Positions 1-9,327 of a stretch of 64,000 bases of DNA are shown here, in pieces (position 1 is the first letter of the stretch; each line of letters begins with the position of its first letter). The translations under genes were made by a program, and so were the position numbers. The notes beneath the pieces are model-generated. The model made no database searches. It saw only the letters and a program-made list of their open reading frames with translations, and was not told the origin of the DNA. The stretch comes from Bradyrhizobium ottawaense (lineage in GTDB: Bacteria > Pseudomonadota > Alphaproteobacteria > Rhizobiales > Xanthobacteraceae): assembly GCF_002278135.3 (NCBI RefSeq), contig NZ_CP029425.2:806001-870000 (forward strand), in the 5' to 3' direction.

Positions 1-556
1 AGATGTGCTTGCCGACATGCCCGTGGTGATGCAGCCCGGCATATTCGTGCAGGGCCGACACCGCCAGCACGCCCGGCAGCACGTGCGCGGGGGCCCAGAC
101 CAGGATCGCCGGGATGTTCACCGCGTAGAATTTTGCCGGCGCCATGCCCAGCGCGCCCGCCGTGACCGGCACGAAGGCCCGGATCGGCGGCACGAAACGG
201 GCGAAGAACACGGCCCAGGTGCCGAAGCGGTGGAAGAAGCTTTCGCTCTCGGCGACCACGCGGGGATAATTGGTCAGCGGCCAGGTGTTGAGGATCTCGC
301 GCTGCTGCCGGTGCCCGATCCAGTAGGCCGAGCCGTCACCGAGCACGGCGCCGACCGCCGCCGCGAGCAGCACCCATTGCAGTTTCAGCTCACCGCCAGG
401 AACCAGGGCGCTCAGCGCCAGAATGATGGTCGAGCCGGGGATCACCGACCCCACCACCGGGACCGCTTCGAGCAGGGCGGCCAGGAACAGGGTCAGATAG
501 GCCAGCCACGGATGGGCCGAGACGAACGAGATGAGGGGATCGAGGAAGGATGTCAC
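1..556 (-). CDS. DedA/SNARE-associated family membrane protein, 3' end cut by the window edge
   Basis: Polytopic inner-membrane protein of the DedA family, linked in other bacteria to lipid-carrier handling, membrane potential and stress tolerance. The frame starts with GTG at 556, preceded by CTGGAGA five bases upstream, and stays open to base 1, giving 185 residues. It shows an early hydrophobic segment, a PVVGSVIPGST motif near residue 35, and the family hallmark FARFVPPIRAFVPVTAG near residue 125. The substrate is unknown. It faces a repeat and the cobST genes, with no evident operon partner inside the window. The C-terminus is missing only because the window ends. Confidence 0.88.
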   Translation of the reverse strand, partial: MTSFLDPLISFVSAHPWLAYLTLFLAALLEAVPVVGSVIPGSTIILALSALVPGGELKLQWVLLAAAVGAVLGDGSAYWIGHRQQREILNTWPLTNYPRVVAESESFFHRFGTWAVFFARFVPPIRAFVPVTAGALGMAPAKFYAVNIPAILVWAPAHVLPGVLAVSALHEYAGLHHHGHVGKHI

Positions 557-573
557 GTCGTCTCCAGGGCGCT

Positions 574-652
574 GTCATTCCGGGGCGATGCGAAGCATCG
601 AACCCGGAATCTCGAGATTCCGGGTTCGCGCTGTGCGCGCCCCGGAATGACG
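574..652. repeat. Intergenic palindromic repeat, family A copy 1 (short form)
   Basis: Outer arms tgtcattccgggg and ccccggaatgacg are inverted, with two smaller hairpins inside (gatgcgaagcatc and ggaatctcgagattcc). It is one of about a dozen related copies in this window. Confidence 0.85.
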
Positions 653-923
653 GCCGTTCGACCCTACATAAGTAAGGGCGTGCGGCGAAAGTGCCATTCG
701 CGTCGACAGGACCGCCCGCCCCGGCGCGAAATTCGAGCGTGATTCGCAAGGCAGCCCTCCAAAAACTGCGTTCCTTGCCTATCTAAATGAAAAGACAATG
801 GAACTTTGATTGTGGCACGGGCTTCTGCCGGCCACTGGTCTCTGATAGGTTGATTTTCAGCACCCAGCCGCAGCCAACGTGCAAATAACCGGTTTCGGGA
901 CCGCCCGGGACCTCGGAGGATTG
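653..923. other. Non-coding leader between the repeat and cobS
   Basis: No convincing gene on either strand. The cobS ribosome binding site GGAGGA lies at 915-920. A GCCACTG heptamer near 815 recalls cobalamin riboswitches, but the other conserved elements of that class are absent. Confidence 0.5.
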
Positions 924-1922
924 ATGACGACCGCCGCCCTGTCCAAAGTTGAGGAAGTTTCCGGTCTGCCCGACATGAAGGTGTCGGTGCGGCAGGTGTT
1001 CGGGATCGACAGCGATCTCGAAGTCCCTGCCTATTCCGAAGTCGATCCTCACGTGCCCGAAGTCGATTCCGACTATCGCTTCGACCGCGCCACCACGCTC
1101 GCCATTCTCGCCGGCTTCGCCCGCAACCGCCGCGTGATGGTGACCGGCTATCACGGCACCGGCAAATCCACCCATATCGAGCAGGTCGCGGCACGGCTGA
1201 ACTGGCCCTGCGTCCGCGTCAACCTCGACAGCCACATCAGCCGTATCGACCTCGTCGGCAAGGACTCGATCGTTGTCCGTGACGGCAAGCAGGTCACCGA
1301 ATTCCGCGATGGCATTTTGCCCTGGGCGCTGCAGAACAACGTCGCGCTGGTGTTCGACGAATACGACGCCGGCCGCCCCGACGTGATGTTCGTGATCCAG
1401 CGCGTGCTGGAAGTCTCGGGCCGCCTGACGCTGCTCGACCAGAACAAGGTGATCAAGCCGCATCCGGCGTTCCGGCTTTTCGCCACGGCGAATACGGTTG
1501 GCCTCGGCGACACCTCGGGCCTCTATCACGGCACCCAGCAGATCAACCAGGGCCAGATGGACCGCTGGTCGATCGTCACCACGCTGAACTATCTCAGCCA
1601 TGACGAGGAAGTGGAGATCGTGCTGGCCAAGGCCAAGCATTATCGCACGCAGGAAGGCCGCGACATCGTCAACAAGATGGTGCGCCTCGCCGATCTCACC
1701 CGTAACGCTTTCGCCAATGGCGATCTGTCGACGGTGATGAGCCCGCGCACGGTGATCACCTGGGCCGAGAACGCCGACATCTTCGGCGATATCGGCTTCG
1801 CGTTCCGCGTCACCTTCCTCAACAAGTGCGACGAGCTCGAACGTCCCCTGGTCGCCGAGTTCTACCAGCGCTGCTTCAACGCAGAGCTGCCGGAATCGGC
1901 GGTGAATGTGGCGCTGAGCTGA
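924..1922 (+). CDS. cobS: Aerobic cobaltochelatase subunit CobS
   Basis: AAA+ ATPase subunit of the CobNST complex, which inserts Co(2+) into hydrogenobyrinic acid a,c-diamide during aerobic cobalamin synthesis. It works with CobT as an ATP-driven chaperone for CobN. The 332-residue product has a Walker A motif GYHGTGKST near residue 75 and a Walker B VFDEYDA near residue 143, matching CobS in length and layout. The ATG at 924 follows GGAGGA; an in-frame start 45 bases upstream lacks a good ribosome binding site and would give an atypical N-terminus. cobT follows after a 142-base gap filled by a palindromic repeat. CobN is not in the window. Confidence 0.96.
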   Translation: MTTAALSKVEEVSGLPDMKVSVRQVFGIDSDLEVPAYSEVDPHVPEVDSDYRFDRATTLAILAGFARNRRVMVTGYHGTGKSTHIEQVAARLNWPCVRVNLDSHISRIDLVGKDSIVVRDGKQVTEFRDGILPWALQNNVALVFDEYDAGRPDVMFVIQRVLEVSGRLTLLDQNKVIKPHPAFRLFATANTVGLGDTSGLYHGTQQINQGQMDRWSIVTTLNYLSHDEEVEIVLAKAKHYRTQEGRDIVNKMVRLADLTRNAFANGDLSTVMSPRTVITWAENADIFGDIGFAFRVTFLNKCDELERPLVAEFYQRCFNAELPESAVNVALS

Positions 1923-1934
1923 TCTCTCACGGTG

Positions 1935-2054
1935 TGTCGTCCCGGCGAACGCCGGGACCCATACCGCGTGATGTTTCGATTGAAACGACGCTGATAGTTT
2001 CCTGACACGAGAGCGGCCGGTGGTTATGGGTCCCGGCGTTCGCCGGGACGACAG
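1935..2054. repeat. Intergenic palindromic repeat, family A copy 2
   Basis: Two hairpin ends, gtcccggcgaacgccgggac and its counterpart, flank a middle containing cccataccgcgtgatg. The copy separates cobS from cobT, so the pair is probably cotranscribed through a structured spacer. Confidence 0.85.
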
Positions 2055-2064
2055 ATAGGGTCAG

Positions 2065-3966
2065 ATGACCACCTCCAACTCCAAATTCCGCAGCACCAAG
2101 GAAGCGCCGACCGAGCCGTTCAAGCGCTCGGTGGCCTCCTGCCTCAAGGCGATCGCCAAGACGCCGGAGCTGGACGTCAGTTTCGCGGCCGAGCGGCCGG
2201 GCCTCGCGCCCGGCAAGGCGCGGCTGCCCGAGCCCGCGCGCAAAATGACCAAGCGTGATGCCGCCATCGTGCGCGGTCACGCCGATTCCATCGCGCTCAA
2301 GATCGCCTGTCACGATGCCAAACTGCATCGCAAGCTGATGCCCGGCAATCCGCAGGCGCGCGGCGTGTTCGAGGCGGTGGAGCAGGCGAGGGTGGAGGCG
2401 ATCGGCGCGCGGCGCATGGCGGGCGTTGCGAAAAACCTCACCGCGATGCTCGACGACCATTTCCACCGCGGCAAGTTCGACGAGATCACCGACCGTGCCG
2501 ACGCGCCGCTGGCCGACGCGCTGGCGATGCTGGTGCGCGAGCGCCTGACCGGCATGGCGCCGCCGACGGCCGCGAAGAAGATGGTCGATCTCTGGCGTCC
2601 CATTCTCGAAGACAAGATCGGCAAGCGGCTCGACCGGCTCGACACCCTGGTCGAGGACCAGACCCGGTTCGGCGACGCCGTGCACGATCTCCTGACCGCG
2701 CTCGATATCGGCGACGAGCGCAACGCCGACAGCGAAGACAATGACGAGAACGACGAGAACCAGGACGGCGACAACGACCAGTCCGGCGCCGAAGGCTCGC
2801 CCGATTCCGACGCCGCGCAGGAGATGAGCGCCGACCAGGCGCAGGCGAGCTCGGAAGAGATGAGCGAGAGCGCGATGGAAAGCGCGCAGGCCTCGACCTC
2901 GGACACGTTCGACGACGGCGAGCTCGGCGACGACGAGACGCCGGGCGAGGCGACGCGTCCGAATTCGCACGGCAAGAACGAGCCGCGCGGGCCGGAATAT
3001 CACGCCTTCGCGCCGAAATTCGACGAGATCATCGCCGCCGAAGACCTCTGCGACCATGACGAGCTGGAGCGCCTGCGCGCCTATCTCGACAAGCAGCTCG
3101 CGCATCTTCAGGGCATCGTCGCCCGCCTCGCGAACCGCCTGCAGCGCCGCCTGATGGCGCAGCAGAACCGCGCCTGGGAGTTCGATCTCGAAGAGGGCAT
3201 TCTGGACCCCGCGCGCCTGTCGCGCGTCGTCACCGATCCCTATCATCCGCTGTCCTTCATGCACGAGAAGGAGGCGACGTTCCGCGACACCGTGGTGACG
3301 CTGCTGCTCGACAATTCGGGCTCCATGCGCGGACGGCCCATTACGGTCGCGGCGACCTGCGCCGACATCCTCGCGCGCACGCTGGAGCGTTGCGGCGTCA
3401 AGGTCGAGATTTTGGGATTTACCACGCGCGCCTGGAAAGGTGGCCAGTCCCGCGAAGCGTGGCTTGCCGCCGGCAAGCCGGCCAATCCCGGCCGCCTCAA
3501 CGATCTCCGCCACATCATCTACAAGTCGGCGGATGCTCCGTGGCGTCGTGCGCGAAAAAATCTCGGCCTGATGATGCGCGAGGGTCTCCTCAAGGAGAAC
3601 ATCGACGGCGAGGCGCTGGACTGGGCGCATAAGCGCCTCCTGGGCCGGCCCGAGCAGCGCAAGATCCTGATGATGATCTCGGACGGTGCGCCGGTCGACG
3701 ATTCCACGCTGTCGGTCAATCCCGGCAATTATCTCGAGCGGCATCTGCGCCACATCATCGAGGAGATCGAGACCCGCTCGCCGGTCGAGCTGATCGCGAT
3801 CGGCATCGGCCACGACGTGACGCGCTATTATCGCCGCGCCGTGACGATCGTGGATGCCGAGGAGCTCGGCGGCGCCATCACCGAGAAGCTCGCTGAACTC
3901 TTCAGCGAGACCAACACCGCACCCACCCAGCCGGCCGGTCGCCCGCGACGCAAATTGCATTCGTGA
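2065..3966 (+). CDS. cobT: Aerobic cobaltochelatase subunit CobT
   Basis: Partner of CobS in the CobNST cobalt chelatase. The 633-residue protein has the expected order: an N-terminal helical region, a very acidic linker rich in Asp/Glu/Ser (about residues 218-310), and a C-terminal von Willebrand A domain with the MIDAS motif DNSGSMRG near residue 416. The ATG is preceded by AGGGTCAG. The last codons overlap the next gene in a GTGA arrangement at 3963-3966. Length and layout match known CobT. A long open frame on the opposite strand is only the compositional mirror of this gene. Confidence 0.96.
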   Translation: MTTSNSKFRSTKEAPTEPFKRSVASCLKAIAKTPELDVSFAAERPGLAPGKARLPEPARKMTKRDAAIVRGHADSIALKIACHDAKLHRKLMPGNPQARGVFEAVEQARVEAIGARRMAGVAKNLTAMLDDHFHRGKFDEITDRADAPLADALAMLVRERLTGMAPPTAAKKMVDLWRPILEDKIGKRLDRLDTLVEDQTRFGDAVHDLLTALDIGDERNADSEDNDENDENQDGDNDQSGAEGSPDSDAAQEMSADQAQASSEEMSESAMESAQASTSDTFDDGELGDDETPGEATRPNSHGKNEPRGPEYHAFAPKFDEIIAAEDLCDHDELERLRAYLDKQLAHLQGIVARLANRLQRRLMAQQNRAWEFDLEEGILDPARLSRVVTDPYHPLSFMHEKEATFRDTVVTLLLDNSGSMRGRPITVAATCADILARTLERCGVKVEILGFTTRAWKGGQSREAWLAAGKPANPGRLNDLRHIIYKSADAPWRRARKNLGLMMREGLLKENIDGEALDWAHKRLLGRPEQRKILMMISDGAPVDDSTLSVNPGNYLERHLRHIIEEIETRSPVELIAIGIGHDVTRYYRRAVTIVDAEELGGAITEKLAELFSETNTAPTQPAGRPRRKLHS

Positions 3967-5057
3967 GCACGCATCGATCCCGCCGCAGCTTTATCGGCTT
4001 TGCAGCGGCGGGATTTTCCACACTCGCAGTCTCTCGCTTCGCGCTGGCGCAAGCCGCGGCCGAGCCGCCGCCGCGCGCGCTTCAGGTCGAGAACGCCGTC
4101 GTCGAGCCTGTCAGCGTCGAGGTCAACGCGCGCGCCATTCCCGATTTCGAGCCGCGCGACCGCACGCGCACGCGCTTCGGCTCGCTGGACTATCGCAGCG
4201 GCCTGGTGCTGACCTCGCGCTATCGCGGCTTTGGCGGATTGTCCGGCATCCGGCTCGACGCCAAGGGCGAGGGCTTCCTCGCGGTCTCCGACCAGGGCGG
4301 CTGGTTCACCGGTCGCATCCGCTACGCCAATGGCAAGATGACCGGGCTCGACGACGTCGAGGCCGCGCCGCTGCTCGGCGCCGAGGGGCGGCCGATCACG
4401 GAAAAGCGCCTGTGGTGGGATTCGGAATCGATCGCGCGCGACGGCAATTTCGTCTATGTCGGGCTTGAGCGCGTCAACCAGATCCTGCGCTACGATTTCT
4501 CCAAGGGCGGCACGCGCGCGCGCGGCGAGGTGGTGCCGGTGCCGGCGGGGATCCGCAAGCTGCCCTCCAACAAGGGGCTGGAGGCGCTGGTCGTCGTGCC
4601 CAAAGAAAAGGACAAGGGCAAAGACCAGAACATGCCGCTGGCGGGCACTCTGATCGCCTTCTCCGAGCGCGGGCTGGATGCCGACGGCAACCTCACAGCC
4701 TTCCTGATCGGCGGTCCCTCGCCCGGCCAGTTCAGCGTGCGCCGCACCGAAAAATACGACATCAGCGACGCCGTGCTGCTGCCCTCCGGCGAGCTTCTGA
4801 TCCTCGAGCGCAAATTCTCCTGGTTCACCGGCGTCAACATCCGCATCCGCTCGATCCCGCTGAAGTCGATCGCCCCTGGCGCGCTGGTCGACGGCCCCGC
4901 GCTGTTCGCCGCCGATCTCGGCCACGAGGTCGACAACATGGAAGGCATCGACGCCCACGTCACGGCCGACGGCGAGACCGTGCTGACGCTGATCTCCGAC
5001 GACAATTTCTCGATGCTGCAGCGGACCTTGCTGCTGCAATTCACGCTGGCGGAGTAG
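3963..5057 (+). CDS. Exported esterase-like/phytase-like family protein
   Basis: Predicted periplasmic protein of the family annotated as esterase-like activity of phytase. Its six-bladed beta-propeller fold is known in relatives, but the physiological substrate is not. The 364-residue product starts with GTG overlapping the cobT stop, suggesting translational coupling. The N-terminus carries a twin-arginine-like signal (RSRRSFIGF then a hydrophobic stretch ending in ALAQ, cleavage near residue 28), so export as a folded protein is likely. Linkage to cobT is conserved-looking, but nothing here ties the protein to cobalamin. Confidence 0.8.
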   Translation: MSTHRSRRSFIGFAAAGFSTLAVSRFALAQAAAEPPPRALQVENAVVEPVSVEVNARAIPDFEPRDRTRTRFGSLDYRSGLVLTSRYRGFGGLSGIRLDAKGEGFLAVSDQGGWFTGRIRYANGKMTGLDDVEAAPLLGAEGRPITEKRLWWDSESIARDGNFVYVGLERVNQILRYDFSKGGTRARGEVVPVPAGIRKLPSNKGLEALVVVPKEKDKGKDQNMPLAGTLIAFSERGLDADGNLTAFLIGGPSPGQFSVRRTEKYDISDAVLLPSGELLILERKFSWFTGVNIRIRSIPLKSIAPGALVDGPALFAADLGHEVDNMEGIDAHVTADGETVLTLISDDNFSMLQRTLLLQFTLAE

Positions 5058-5064
5058 GCCACTG

Positions 5065-5214
5065 CTGTCGTCCCGGGGCGCGACGAAGTCGCGAGCCCGG
5101 GACCCATACCCACAGGGCGTGATTTGACGATGACCCGGAGTGGCAGTTCGCTCGACGACTTTGTCCTGTGGCTATGGATCCCGGATCTGCGCTGACGCTT
5201 GTCCGGGATGACAG
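5065..5214. repeat. Intergenic palindromic repeat, family A copy 3
   Basis: Outer arms tgtcgtcccgggg and cgggatgacagg, inner gcgacgaagtcgc stem and the common gacccatac segment. It occupies half of the spacer after the esterase-like gene and may act as a transcript end. Confidence 0.8.
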
Positions 5215-5355
5215 GGGAATTTGCCGCGTCATCTCGCGACCACATTGCGGGAATGCACGCCGAGGCGAGCCGCCATTCCCCAGCGCGCCTAGCAATCGTC
5301 TGTCCGCATACTACACTCTTTCCACTGCCCCTCTCATCCCCCGGAACTCCCCCGC

Positions 5356-6468
5356 ATGAGCGTCCTGTTTTCCCCGATCAAGCTGCGCGGCCTGACGTTG
5401 AAGAACCGCATCGTGGTGTCGCCGATGTGCCAATATTCGGCCGACGACGGCGTTGCCAATGATTGGCACTTCACCCACATCAACAATCTCAGCCTGTCGG
5501 GCGCGGCGATGTTCTGCATCGAGGCGACCCATGTCGAGGCGATCGGCCGCATCACGCCGGGCTGCCTCGGGCTCTACAGCGATGCCGCCGAGGCCGCGCT
5601 GAAGCAGGTGCTGACCTCGGTGCGCAAGCATTCCTCCACCGCGATCGCGATGCAGCTCGCCCATGCGGGCCGGAAAGCGTCGAGCGCGCGGCCCTGGGAC
5701 GGCGGCCAGCTGATCCCGGTGGAGCAGGGCGGCTGGCAGACGGTGGCGCCATCGGCGCTGCCGCACAAGGAAGGCGAAGCCGCGCCGCTCGCGCTGGACG
5801 CAGCGGGCCTCAAGCGCATCCGCGAGGCCTTCGTCGATGCAGCTCGCCGCGCCGAGCGCATCGGCATCGACGCCATCGAGCTGCACGGCGCGCACGGCTA
5901 TCTCTTGCATCAGTTCCTGTCGCCGATCTCCAACAGGCGCACCGACGAATATGGCGGGTCTTTGCAGAACCGCATGCGCTTTCCGCTCGAGATCTTTGAT
6001 GCGGTGCGCGCCGTCTTCCCGCACGACAAGCCGGTCGGCATGCGGGTGTCGTCGACCGACTGGGTCGAGGGCGGCTGGGATCTGGCGCAGACGATCGAGT
6101 TCGCCAACGCGCTGAAGGCGCGCGGCGTCGACTGGATCGATGCCTCCTCCGGCGGCGTCTCGCCGCTGCAGAAGATCCCGCTCGGCCCCGGCTATCAGGT
6201 GCAGTTTGCGGAGGCGATCAAGCGCGAGACCGGATTGCCGACGATCGCCGTCGGCCTGATCACCGACGGCAGGCAGGCCGAAGAGATCGTCGCATCCGGC
6301 AAGGCCGACATGGTCGCGCTCGCCCGCGGCATGCTCTACGACCCGCGCTGGGCCTGGCACGCCGCAGCCGATGTCGGCGGCGAGGTCGAAGCCCCGCCGC
6401 AATACTGGCGCTCGCAGCCCTCGACGCAGAAGGCGCTGTTCGGCAAGACCACGTTCGGGGCGAGGTAG
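5356..6468 (+). CDS. NADH:flavin oxidoreductase, Old Yellow Enzyme family (YqjM-like)
   Basis: FMN-dependent ene-reductase of the thermophilic-like OYE class, reducing activated C=C bonds with NAD(P)H. The 370-residue TIM barrel shows the class-defining Cys in SPMCQYSADDG near residue 26, the substrate-binding HGAHGYLLHQFLSP near residue 177 and the following NRRTDEYGG. The length matches YqjM/XenA relatives. ATG at 5356; only a weak ribosome binding site is visible. The gene stands alone between two family A repeats, the second interrupted by an insertion sequence. The physiological substrate is not predictable. Confidence 0.92.
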   Translation: MSVLFSPIKLRGLTLKNRIVVSPMCQYSADDGVANDWHFTHINNLSLSGAAMFCIEATHVEAIGRITPGCLGLYSDAAEAALKQVLTSVRKHSSTAIAMQLAHAGRKASSARPWDGGQLIPVEQGGWQTVAPSALPHKEGEAAPLALDAAGLKRIREAFVDAARRAERIGIDAIELHGAHGYLLHQFLSPISNRRTDEYGGSLQNRMRFPLEIFDAVRAVFPHDKPVGMRVSSTDWVEGGWDLAQTIEFANALKARGVDWIDASSGGVSPLQKIPLGPGYQVQFAEAIKRETGLPTIAVGLITDGRQAEEIVASGKADMVALARGMLYDPRWAWHAAADVGGEVEAPPQYWRSQPSTQKALFGKTTFGAR

Positions 6469-6531
6469 GGGCCGCGTGTGCGTGCTGCACGTGTGGCGCG
6501 ATATCCGCACCACAAACTCTGCTGTCGTCCC

Positions 6532-6541
6532 TGCGCATGCA
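6532..6541. repeat. Probable left target-site duplication of the IS4 element
   Basis: tgcgcatgca here and tgcgaacgca at 8030-8039 match at 8 of 10 bases directly outside the terminal inverted repeats, as expected for a decayed IS4-family duplication. Confidence 0.55.
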
Positions 6542-7911
6542 CTAGGGCATGCACATATCTCTGAGGCTCCATCCTGCTGCGACGGCGTTGAAGTATTCGA
6601 GGCCGTTTTTGAAGGTGATCGGGCCCGGCGGCTTGGACGATGGGTAGCCATCCCACCCGCCGAGACGGCCGATGATCCAGGCGGCCCAAGCGAGACTATC
6701 GGGCGGATGTGGGTTCTTTAGTCGCTTGCTCGCGGCTTCGAGTTGCCGGTTGAGGGCTGTGAGCGCGCCAATTTGGCCGTTGTCGAAGGCCGCGAGAATG
6801 GGCTGGCGACCACCATTGCGGGCCTGCAGAAGCTGGATGGTGATGACGGCCGCCTTGGCGGCGATCGCAACCAGCTTGAGAAGCCGATCGGCGGATCCGA
6901 TCTGACTGTCTTCGAGCTTGAGGCCTTGTGTCTTCAGGATGCGGAAGAACTGCTCGATGATCCAGCGCTGCTTGTACCATTGGACGATGCGCCAGGCGTC
7001 CTCGATGCTGGTGACCTCGTGAGAGGTGAGAAGCCGCCAGTGCAGCGGCTCTATGCCGGTTTCGGCGTTAATCTCGCGCACATCGACCACCGCCAGCGGC
7101 AAGCTTTTCGGCAGATGGTGCAAGAACTTATTCTGCGGGCGGGCGAGCTCGATTGCGCCAAAGCGAAGTTCGAGGTGGGCCAGGCGAGCCGGCCGCGCGG
7201 CGCGCGCAGGCAGTTGGATCATACGCTGGTCCACCGCGGCCATGGCATCGCTGGCCTCATACAGGCTGCTGCGGTCGGCAAGCTTGCGATCATGCATGCT
7301 GCGCGCGATGACGTGGAAATGTTGCTTGGCCGAGCTGGCATAAAGGGCAAAAATATCGCTCTCGCGGTCACCCAGCACCGTCACCGCCGCGGCCTTGGTG
7401 AGCAGCGGCCTTGCCGCCACGGCAGTCGATATCCAGCGTTGCGATTCCTTGTCCGATAATTCCCGATCATCATGCGAGGTCGTGCGGCGACCTGCGCGCG
7501 TCCATATCTGCCCGCTCAAAAGCCCAAGACAGCTGCCGTCGTCGGCGTCCACAGCCAGCAGCGGGTGCAGCAGCACGCCGTGGTTATTGCCTTTGCCGAT
7601 TTCTCCGAGCCCGCGCCGGCGTTGCGGCGTGGTGTTGAAGTGGATCTCGCTGGTGTCCTGGATGGCCAGCACGTGGCGGCCTTCCACGGCAGGGCCCGTG
7701 CTATTGCTCCAGCTTTCGATGATCCGATCCACCGTCACCTTGTCATGGCCAAGAAAGCGGTTGAACCGCACTTCCAGCGCGCGGTTCCCCCTGGAGAGCT
7801 GCCGAAGGCAGACAGTTTTGCCCGCAACCATGCGTTCAGCGAGCGCCGCCCCCCTTTATCGAGACGACGATCCCCGAACCGGCCCAGCGTCCAGTCAATC
7901 CGTGACAACAT
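6542..7911 (-). pseudogene. IS4-family transposase, single frameshift near the N-terminus
   Basis: DDE transposase of the Tn5/IS50-like branch. The downstream frame (7831 to 6542) has the catalytic Asp contexts AIQDTSEIHF and VLGDRESDIF and the YREK signature YKQRWIIEQFFRILK. The N-terminus (ATG at 7911, MLSRIDWTLGRFGDRRLDKGG) lies in a different frame. Adding one base to the run of six C at 7849-7854 joins them into a normal protein of about 457 residues. Either the copy is broken or expression depends on slippage at the G run of the mRNA. The stop codon overlaps the terminal inverted repeat. Confidence 0.85.
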
Positions 7912-8029
7912 CGCAGCACCCCCGTCCAAACCATGGAGTGCCGCAATAGGAATCACATAGATCTCCGATTCTGGAACCCCCAGGGCGAACCCGAGTCAAT
8001 CCGCCGCACCAGATATGTGCATGCCCTAG
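6542..8029 (-). mobile_element. IS4-family insertion sequence, complete ends
   Basis: A 1,488-base element bounded by perfect 19-base terminal inverted repeats (6542-6560 and 8011-8029, reading ctagggcatgcacatatct inwards). It holds one transposase frame on the minus strand. It has landed inside the first hairpin of a family A palindromic repeat: the repeat's left arm ends at 6541 and resumes at 8030. The flanking 10-mers are imperfect direct repeats. The transposase stop codon TAG is the last three bases of the element. Confidence 0.9.
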
Positions 8030-8164
8030 TGCGAACGCAGGGACCCATAACCCCAGGAAGCAGTTTGGCGAAGACTGGTTGTGGAAGAGTCCTCCCGGGG
8101 TACAAGCACCGCCGTCTTATAGATAGATCACGCGGTATGGGTCCCTGCGTGCGCAGGGACGACA
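8030..8164. repeat. Family A palindromic repeat copy 4, right part, interrupted by the IS4 element
   Basis: Continues from 6523-6541 (ctgtcgtccctgcg) on the other side of the insertion sequence and ends in the mirror arm cgcagggacgacag. Removing the element plus one target copy restores a standard repeat. Confidence 0.8.
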
Positions 8165-8282
8165 GCGGAGAATGTCGCGCGGCGCTTTCGCCCACCCCTC
8201 CCCCTCCGTAAATCTCCCCAGCTTCCACCCCCCGCAAAACTGGCCTAACCTTGCGCGACCCCACTCCTCGCGGAGGCCCGCC

Positions 8283-8690
8283 ATGCGTTTTCGTGTTCGC
8301 CAAACCGCCCATGTGTTCGAGCGCGTGGGGCTTGCGATGGCCGGCGCGGCGTGCGGGCTGTTCGTCGGCGCCTATGTGGGATCGGCGATATCAGCGCTCA
8401 CCACGCAGGGGTTTCTGATGGTGATGATGCTGCTGGGCTTCGTCGGCTTCTATCTCGGCATCGACACGCCGCAATTGCCGTTCGACGAGGCGCATAGCGC
8501 GATCGACGCCGCCGAATTCCTCAGCGCGGCCGGGACGCTCTGCGCCACGCTCACCGCGCTCGCCTCCGTCGCCGTCATCGTGCTCCGTCTCGACCCGCAC
8601 ATGGCCTGGACCTGGCTCGCTCTGCTCGGCTGGATCGCCGGCGTCGCCATGCAGATCGTCGGCGGCGCGAAAGCGAGGATGCGGAAGTAG
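8283..8690 (+). CDS. Small multi-pass membrane protein of unknown function
   Basis: A 135-residue protein with four hydrophobic segments (about residues 15-35, 42-58, 80-102 and 109-128) and a short basic C-terminus ending in RMRK. The ATG at 8283 follows GCGGAGGCCCGCC; an in-frame start 111 bases earlier would add sequence reading out of the palindromic repeat and is unlikely. I do not recognise a family with certainty. It lies between the IS4 element and a PilZ gene on the opposite strand. Confidence 0.75.
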   Translation: MRFRVRQTAHVFERVGLAMAGAACGLFVGAYVGSAISALTTQGFLMVMMLLGFVGFYLGIDTPQLPFDEAHSAIDAAEFLSAAGTLCATLTALASVAVIVLRLDPHMAWTWLALLGWIAGVAMQIVGGAKARMRK

Positions 8691-8737
8691 CTTCCTCTTG
8701 ACCCTCCCCCGCAAGGGGAGGGCAAGCAAGATGTCCC

Positions 8738-8983
8738 TCAGAACACCACGCCCACCCGCGTGCCGCGCTTCCAGGCGATGCGGCAGCGCTTCTTGGTGTT
8801 GACGTGCAGCAACTCGAATCTGTCGGGGATGTTCACCTGGCCGCCGAGATCGACGCAGGCCCCGCCGGGCGAATAGTCGATCAGCGTGCAGTTGATCACA
8901 GGCGCGCGCGGGTCGGTGATGATCTTGGCCTGGCGCGACACCAGCCCGGCAGGCTTCACGCGGGCATATTTACGCGGATACAT
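8738..8983 (-). CDS. PilZ domain protein
   Basis: Single-domain PilZ-like protein of 81 residues, a class that often binds cyclic di-GMP. Visible features are an N-terminal basic segment (RKYARVKPAG), the core motif DYSPGGACVDLGG near residue 38, and a closing RCRIAWKRGTRVGVVF strand pair. The usual RxxxR and (D/N)xSxxG motifs are only partly kept, so ligand binding is uncertain. The ATG at 8983 has GGAGGAG eight bases upstream; a GTG two codons earlier overlaps that site and is less likely. Confidence 0.85.
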   Translation of the reverse strand: MYPRKYARVKPAGLVSRQAKIITDPRAPVINCTLIDYSPGGACVDLGGQVNIPDRFELLHVNTKKRCRIAWKRGTRVGVVF

Positions 8984-9143
8984 TGGCACTCTCCTCCAAT
9001 TCCGCAGGTCTAGCGGCGGATCCTGTGCAGGATGATGCGGATGAGTTGATGCGATCCGGCTAAGGCGGGCGGGAGAATTTTAATGAAAAGTAGCGGCGAA
9101 GGAAGAAAGCGGCGGTAGCGGGGTGGGGCCGCCTCAAACTCCG

Positions 9144-9274
9144 TCGTCGTCCCTGCGAAAGCAGGGACCCATACCGCGTGATGTCTCGGTTGCGCCCGAA
9201 AGCAGTCCCGAACAACGAGTCTTCGCCAAACCACTTCCTGTGGTTATGGGTCCCTGCTTTCGCGGGGACGACAG
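9144..9274. repeat. Intergenic palindromic repeat, family A copy 5
   Basis: Outer arms gtcgtccctgcgaaagcaggg and ccctgctttcgcggggacgac, with internal cccataccgcgtgatg and ccacttcctgtggttatggg segments. It fills the space downstream of two convergently facing neighbours. Confidence 0.85.
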
Positions 9275-9327
9275 CGGTGATGTTGGCGCACCTGCCTCCA
9301 CACCCGTTAATGAGAGCGCCGCCCTCC

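Noticed and set aside
780..923. Cobalamin riboswitch upstream of cobS
   Set aside because: Only a GCCACTG heptamer is present; the B12 box and the other conserved segments are missing.
1927..3960. Long open frame antisense to cobT
   Set aside because: It mirrors cobT codon bias, is rich in Arg/His/Ala/Gly, and has no domain or ribosome binding site.
7849..7854. Classical -1 ribosomal slippery heptamer in the IS4 transposase
   Set aside because: The G run does not fit the X-XXY-YYZ pattern in the right frame; only transcriptional slippage or decay remains plausible.
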